Source of the DNA: XYD1-FULL-44-32 sp964355855
Lineage (GTDB): Bacteria > Patescibacteriota > Minisyncoccia > Phycocordibacterales > XYD1-FULL-46-19
Assembly (NCBI GenBank): GCA_964355855.1
Contig: CAYHFD010000032.1
Location: forward strand, 1-7,208
Length of the DNA: 7,208 nt
Direction: 5' to 3'
How positions within the stretch are numbered: the stretch's first letter is position 1; each line of letters begins with the position of its first letter. A program made the position numbers and the translations under genes. This document shows positions 5,561 to 7,208 of this stretch, piece by piece. Under the pieces are notes generated by a model. The model saw nothing but the letters and a program-made list of their open reading frames with translations, ran no database searches and had not been told where the DNA came from.

Positions 5561-6737
5561 ATCTAAACAAAAAAAATTTCTAGTCCTTGATGTTGGTACT
5601 ACTGGCGTCAAGGGTATTGTGTTTGCCGATGATGGGACAGTCCTCGCCAAGTCCTACAAATTTCTTAAAAAAACTAGCCCCAACCCCGGGTGGGTGGAGC
5701 AAGACCCGATGGAGTATGTGTCGGCCAGTATTTTTGTTTTACGCAATGCCTTAGATTTAGCCAAACTGTCAGCTTCAGATATTACTGCTTGTGGTATTAC
5801 CAACCAGCGCGAGACGACTATTTTATGGGATAAAAATACTGGTTTACCAGTTTGTCCGGCCATTGTGTGGGAAGACAACCGCACTAAAGATTGGTGTGAT
5901 GACGTCGCTCAAAAATATGGACCACTAATTAGAGAAAAAACCGGACTTTTAATTGAGCCATATTTTTCGGCATCGAAAATTCGCTGGATTTTAAAAAATT
6001 CAGCGCAAGCCGAAAAGTTAAAACGTGAAGGCAACCTACTTTTTGGCACGGTCGATTCGTGGATTTTGTGGAATTTATCTGATGAGGCTGTCCATGCCAC
6101 TGACTATACCAACGCTTCACGAACCCTTTTGTATGATATTAAAGCTAAAAAGTGGAGCCCAGAATTATTGGAAATATTTTCGGTGCCAGCCAATATTTTA
6201 CCTAAAGTTTTAGATTCAGCCGGGCATTTTGGTAGTTTGCGTCGTGATATTGTCAGTGGCGAGATACCGATTGGAGCGATAATTGGCGACCAAGAAGCCA
6301 GCGCGGTGGCGGCCGCTCTTGAACGGGGGGTGACCAAAGTTACTTACGGTACCGGGGCGTTTATTGCCCAAGGGTTAGGTCAAAATTTTGAACTTCATAG
6401 TGGTTTTTATACCACTTTAGTCCCCGGGTTGTATGGGCCCGAGTATATGTTGGAGGCCAAAGTTAGTGGCTATGGCGACCAGGTAGGCAAATATTTAAAA
6501 GACCCAGTTAAACTAAAGGAAGTTTTGGAAGGTCTAACCAAAGAAGTTGGGCAAGTGTTAGCGCGGTTGCCTTTACCAGTGGCTAAAGTTATTGCTGATG
6601 GGGGTATTACCCAAGCCGAGTTTTTGTTGGCGGAACAGGAAAGAGTCTCGGGAATAAAAATGGTTAAACAAAAAATCTATGACGGTACATCTTTAGGAGT
6701 TTTGTATCTTTTACAGGATTTTTCTACCCACCCATAA
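5529..6737 (+). CDS. glpK: FGGY carbohydrate kinase, glycerol kinase-like, shortened, 402 aa
   Basis: It probably phosphorylates glycerol to sn-glycerol-3-phosphate, the same product as the upstream dehydrogenase makes. Glycerol kinase motifs: DVGTTGVKG (21-29, phosphate loop), GITNQRET (89-96, glycerol-contacting R94 and E95), VWEDNRT (113-119), PYFSASKIRWIL (144-155), GTVDSWILWNL (173-183), TDYTNASRTLLYDI (191-204), the catalytic Asp254 in GDQEAS, and VTYGTGAFI (271-279). Then it departs from the family: after YMLEA (307-311) the sequence passes directly to a short helix and ADGG (356-359), lacking the block with GLGAPYWDP. The total is about 100 residues below the usual 500. The terminal GTSLGV (386-391) remains. 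The reading frame is continuous, so this is a real shortening, not a frameshift. The only sensible start overlaps gpsA by 32 nt and adds a basic 16-residue leader. Another FGGY substrate is possible. Confidence 0.82.
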   Translation: MFSKIFSRGSKSKQKKFLVLDVGTTGVKGIVFADDGTVLAKSYKFLKKTSPNPGWVEQDPMEYVSASIFVLRNALDLAKLSASDITACGITNQRETTILWDKNTGLPVCPAIVWEDNRTKDWCDDVAQKYGPLIREKTGLLIEPYFSASKIRWILKNSAQAEKLKREGNLLFGTVDSWILWNLSDEAVHATDYTNASRTLLYDIKAKKWSPELLEIFSVPANILPKVLDSAGHFGSLRRDIVSGEIPIGAIIGDQEASAVAAALERGVTKVTYGTGAFIAQGLGQNFELHSGFYTTLVPGLYGPEYMLEAKVSGYGDQVGKYLKDPVKLKEVLEGLTKEVGQVLARLPLPVAKVIADGGITQAEFLLAEQERVSGIKMVKQKIYDGTSLGVLYLLQDFSTHP

Positions 6738-6740
6738 AGC

Positions 6741-6769
6741 TTGACAAATTTTTAAGATAAGAGTATAAA
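6741..6769 (+). promoter_or_regulatory. Consensus sigma70-type promoter of the structured RNA
   Basis: TTGACA (6741-6746), a 17-nt spacer, and TATAAA (6764-6769) give a near-perfect promoter, starting 3 nt after the kinase stop codon. The expected start is about 6776. No credible reading frame with a ribosome site follows; the sequence downstream is instead GC-rich and self-complementary up to a terminator. Confidence 0.88.
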
Positions 6770-6775
6770 GAAAAT

Positions 6776-7103
6776 AGACACCTTTCTCTCGTGGGTGGTC
6801 TCAATGGTTCGTCTGTTACCGTCCTTCCTGAAGTCGAACCGGGGTTTACGACTGCATACTCGGCGCCCACTTGCTATCCTGCGACGATAGCCCCCTCTTG
6901 CTCAGAGTGTGGATGCGCTGGCCGGCCGGCCTTGTCGGTACATGCATGGTGAGTTCTCCAAGCTCATCCCTCGCTCATACCCAGAGACCACCACGAGAGA
7001 GCTCTTGTTACCACGTTGTCCCCTGACCGAAAAAGATTACTCGCTGGTTTTCCTACCCGTTTTCCAGCCGGCAAATCTCTTTTGGTCAGGGGCGATTTTT
7101 TTT
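6776..7103 (+). ncRNA. Structured noncoding RNA of unknown family, about 320 nt
   Basis: A consensus promoter and a T8-tailed hairpin bound a stretch with no plausible gene. The main element is a long-range helix: 6786-6794 plus 6796-6802 pair perfectly with 6984-6999 (16 bp, only G6795 bulged), extendable by T6785-A7000 and a wobble. It encloses about 180 nt that can form GGTTCG/CGAACC (6806-6811/6835-6840), GGGG/CCCC (6841-6844/6892-6895) enclosing GCTATC/GATAGC (6873-6878/6886-6891), CTCT/AGAG (6895-6898/6904-6907; shares base 6895 with the previous helix), and GGTGAG/CTCATC (6948-6953/6963-6968). A single-stranded linker (7002-7019) leads to the terminator stem. Loops are pyrimidine-rich. 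I see no RNase P core sequences, no tmRNA tRNA-like ends or tag frame, and no SRP GGAAG loop. A divergent 6S RNA remains possible because of the long closing helix, but this is not demonstrated. The 5' end is inferred from the promoter. Confidence 0.78.
7020..7103 (+). terminator. Long terminator hairpin ending the structured RNA
   Basis: CCCCTGACC (7020-7028) pairs perfectly with GGTCAGGGG (7084-7092). The helix continues as 7029-7038 against 7074-7083 with one A-C mismatch and one wobble, giving 19 paired positions. An inner GCTGG/CCAGC (7043-7047/7064-7068) closes a T- and C-rich loop. T8 follows at 7096-7103. At 73 nt the hairpin is much larger than a simple terminator, so it may also be a functional domain of the RNA. 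Confidence 0.88.
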
Positions 7104-7111
7104 GCCACCCA

Positions 7112-7139
7112 TTGACAAAAAAACAGGGGGTGCTATAAT
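7112..7139 (+). promoter_or_regulatory. Near-perfect promoter reading out of the window
   Basis: TTGACA (7112-7117), a 16-nt spacer, and TATAAT (7134-7139) preceded by TGC (extended -10) make the strongest promoter in the window, only 9 nt after the T-tract of the structured RNA. Transcription should start near 7146. GGGGTT (7141-7146) and AACCCC (7165-7170) could pair at its 5' end. The only ATG that follows (7154) opens a 14-codon frame ending at 7198 without a ribosome site, so the target gene or RNA lies beyond the window. Confidence 0.85.
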
Positions 7140-7208
7140 GGGGGTTGAACCGAATGACTACAAAAACCCCTCAATCCGAACACTTTCTAATAATTTAATA
7201 CTTGTAAT

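Noticed and set aside
6430..6737. Frameshift or sequencing error explaining the short kinase
   Set aside because: The final conserved motifs (ADGG, GTSLGV) are in the same frame as the N-terminal domain, and the DNA between them is too short to hold the missing block in any frame.
6776..7103. Identification of the RNA as RNase P RNA, tmRNA or SRP RNA on either strand
   Set aside because: The conserved RNase P core segments, a tmRNA T-arm with CCA-type 3' end and tag frame, and the SRP GGAAG tetraloop region are not visible. The promoter and terminator fix the plus strand.
6909..7115. 68-codon open frame across the structured RNA
   Set aside because: It has no Shine-Dalgarno, crosses the terminator hairpin and T8 tract, and its translation looks random. 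The same bases form long-range helices.
28..7183. 11-bp inverted match between 28-38 and 7173-7183 (GTGTTCGGATT / AATCCGAACAC)
   Set aside because: Several 11-mer matches are expected by chance in a window of this size when both orientations are allowed, and the match does not extend convincingly on either side.
1..7208. CRISPR array, tRNA or rRNA genes
   Set aside because: No regularly spaced direct repeats, no cloverleaf with a T-loop and matching acceptor arms, and no conserved rRNA segments were found by eye.

Overview
The window looks like a chromosomal segment of a small-genome bacterium, most plausibly from the Candidate Phyla Radiation (Patescibacteria). This is an inference from gene content. 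Transketolase is split into two subunit genes, the kinase and dehydrogenase are short, hypothetical proteins are small, and a Y1 (IS200/REP-associated) transposase sits beside perfect palindromes. Several genes also have a -10 box placed so close to the ATG that their mRNAs would be leaderless. No rRNA or tRNA gene and no CRISPR array is visible.

Layout, left to right. (1) 1-660: an unknown 157-residue membrane-anchored protein with a 5' hairpin, a good Shine-Dalgarno and a strong intrinsic terminator. (2) 669-1429: a minus-strand Y1 transposase bracketed by two near-identical 23-bp palindromes, one of which encodes the protein's C-terminus and stop codon. (3) 1546-3816: the two halves of transketolase (N-terminal TPP-binding subunit, then C-terminal subunit), separated by an unrelated four-helix membrane protein gene. 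(4) 3863-4649: an unknown 173-residue soluble protein and a 40-residue single-helix membrane protein, each with a strong Shine-Dalgarno, closed by a 20-bp perfect-stem terminator. (5) 4679-6737: gpsA (glycerol-3-phosphate dehydrogenase) overlapping by 32 nt a compact FGGY kinase of glycerol kinase type. (6) 6741-7103: a consensus promoter, about 320 nt of GC-rich noncoding sequence with extensive helices, and a long terminator hairpin with a T8 tract. This is a stand-alone structured RNA gene that I cannot assign to a known family. (7) 7112-7208: a second near-consensus promoter reading out of the window.

Metabolically, the transketolase pair serves the non-oxidative pentose phosphate pathway, linking glyceraldehyde-3-phosphate and fructose-6-phosphate to pentoses. 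GpsA and the kinase both supply sn-glycerol-3-phosphate, from dihydroxyacetone phosphate and from glycerol respectively, so the second operon is a glycerol-3-phosphate node. The most interesting items are the unassigned promoter-RNA-terminator unit at the right, the transposase whose flanking palindrome is also its 3' coding end, and the shortened C-terminal domain of the kinase.
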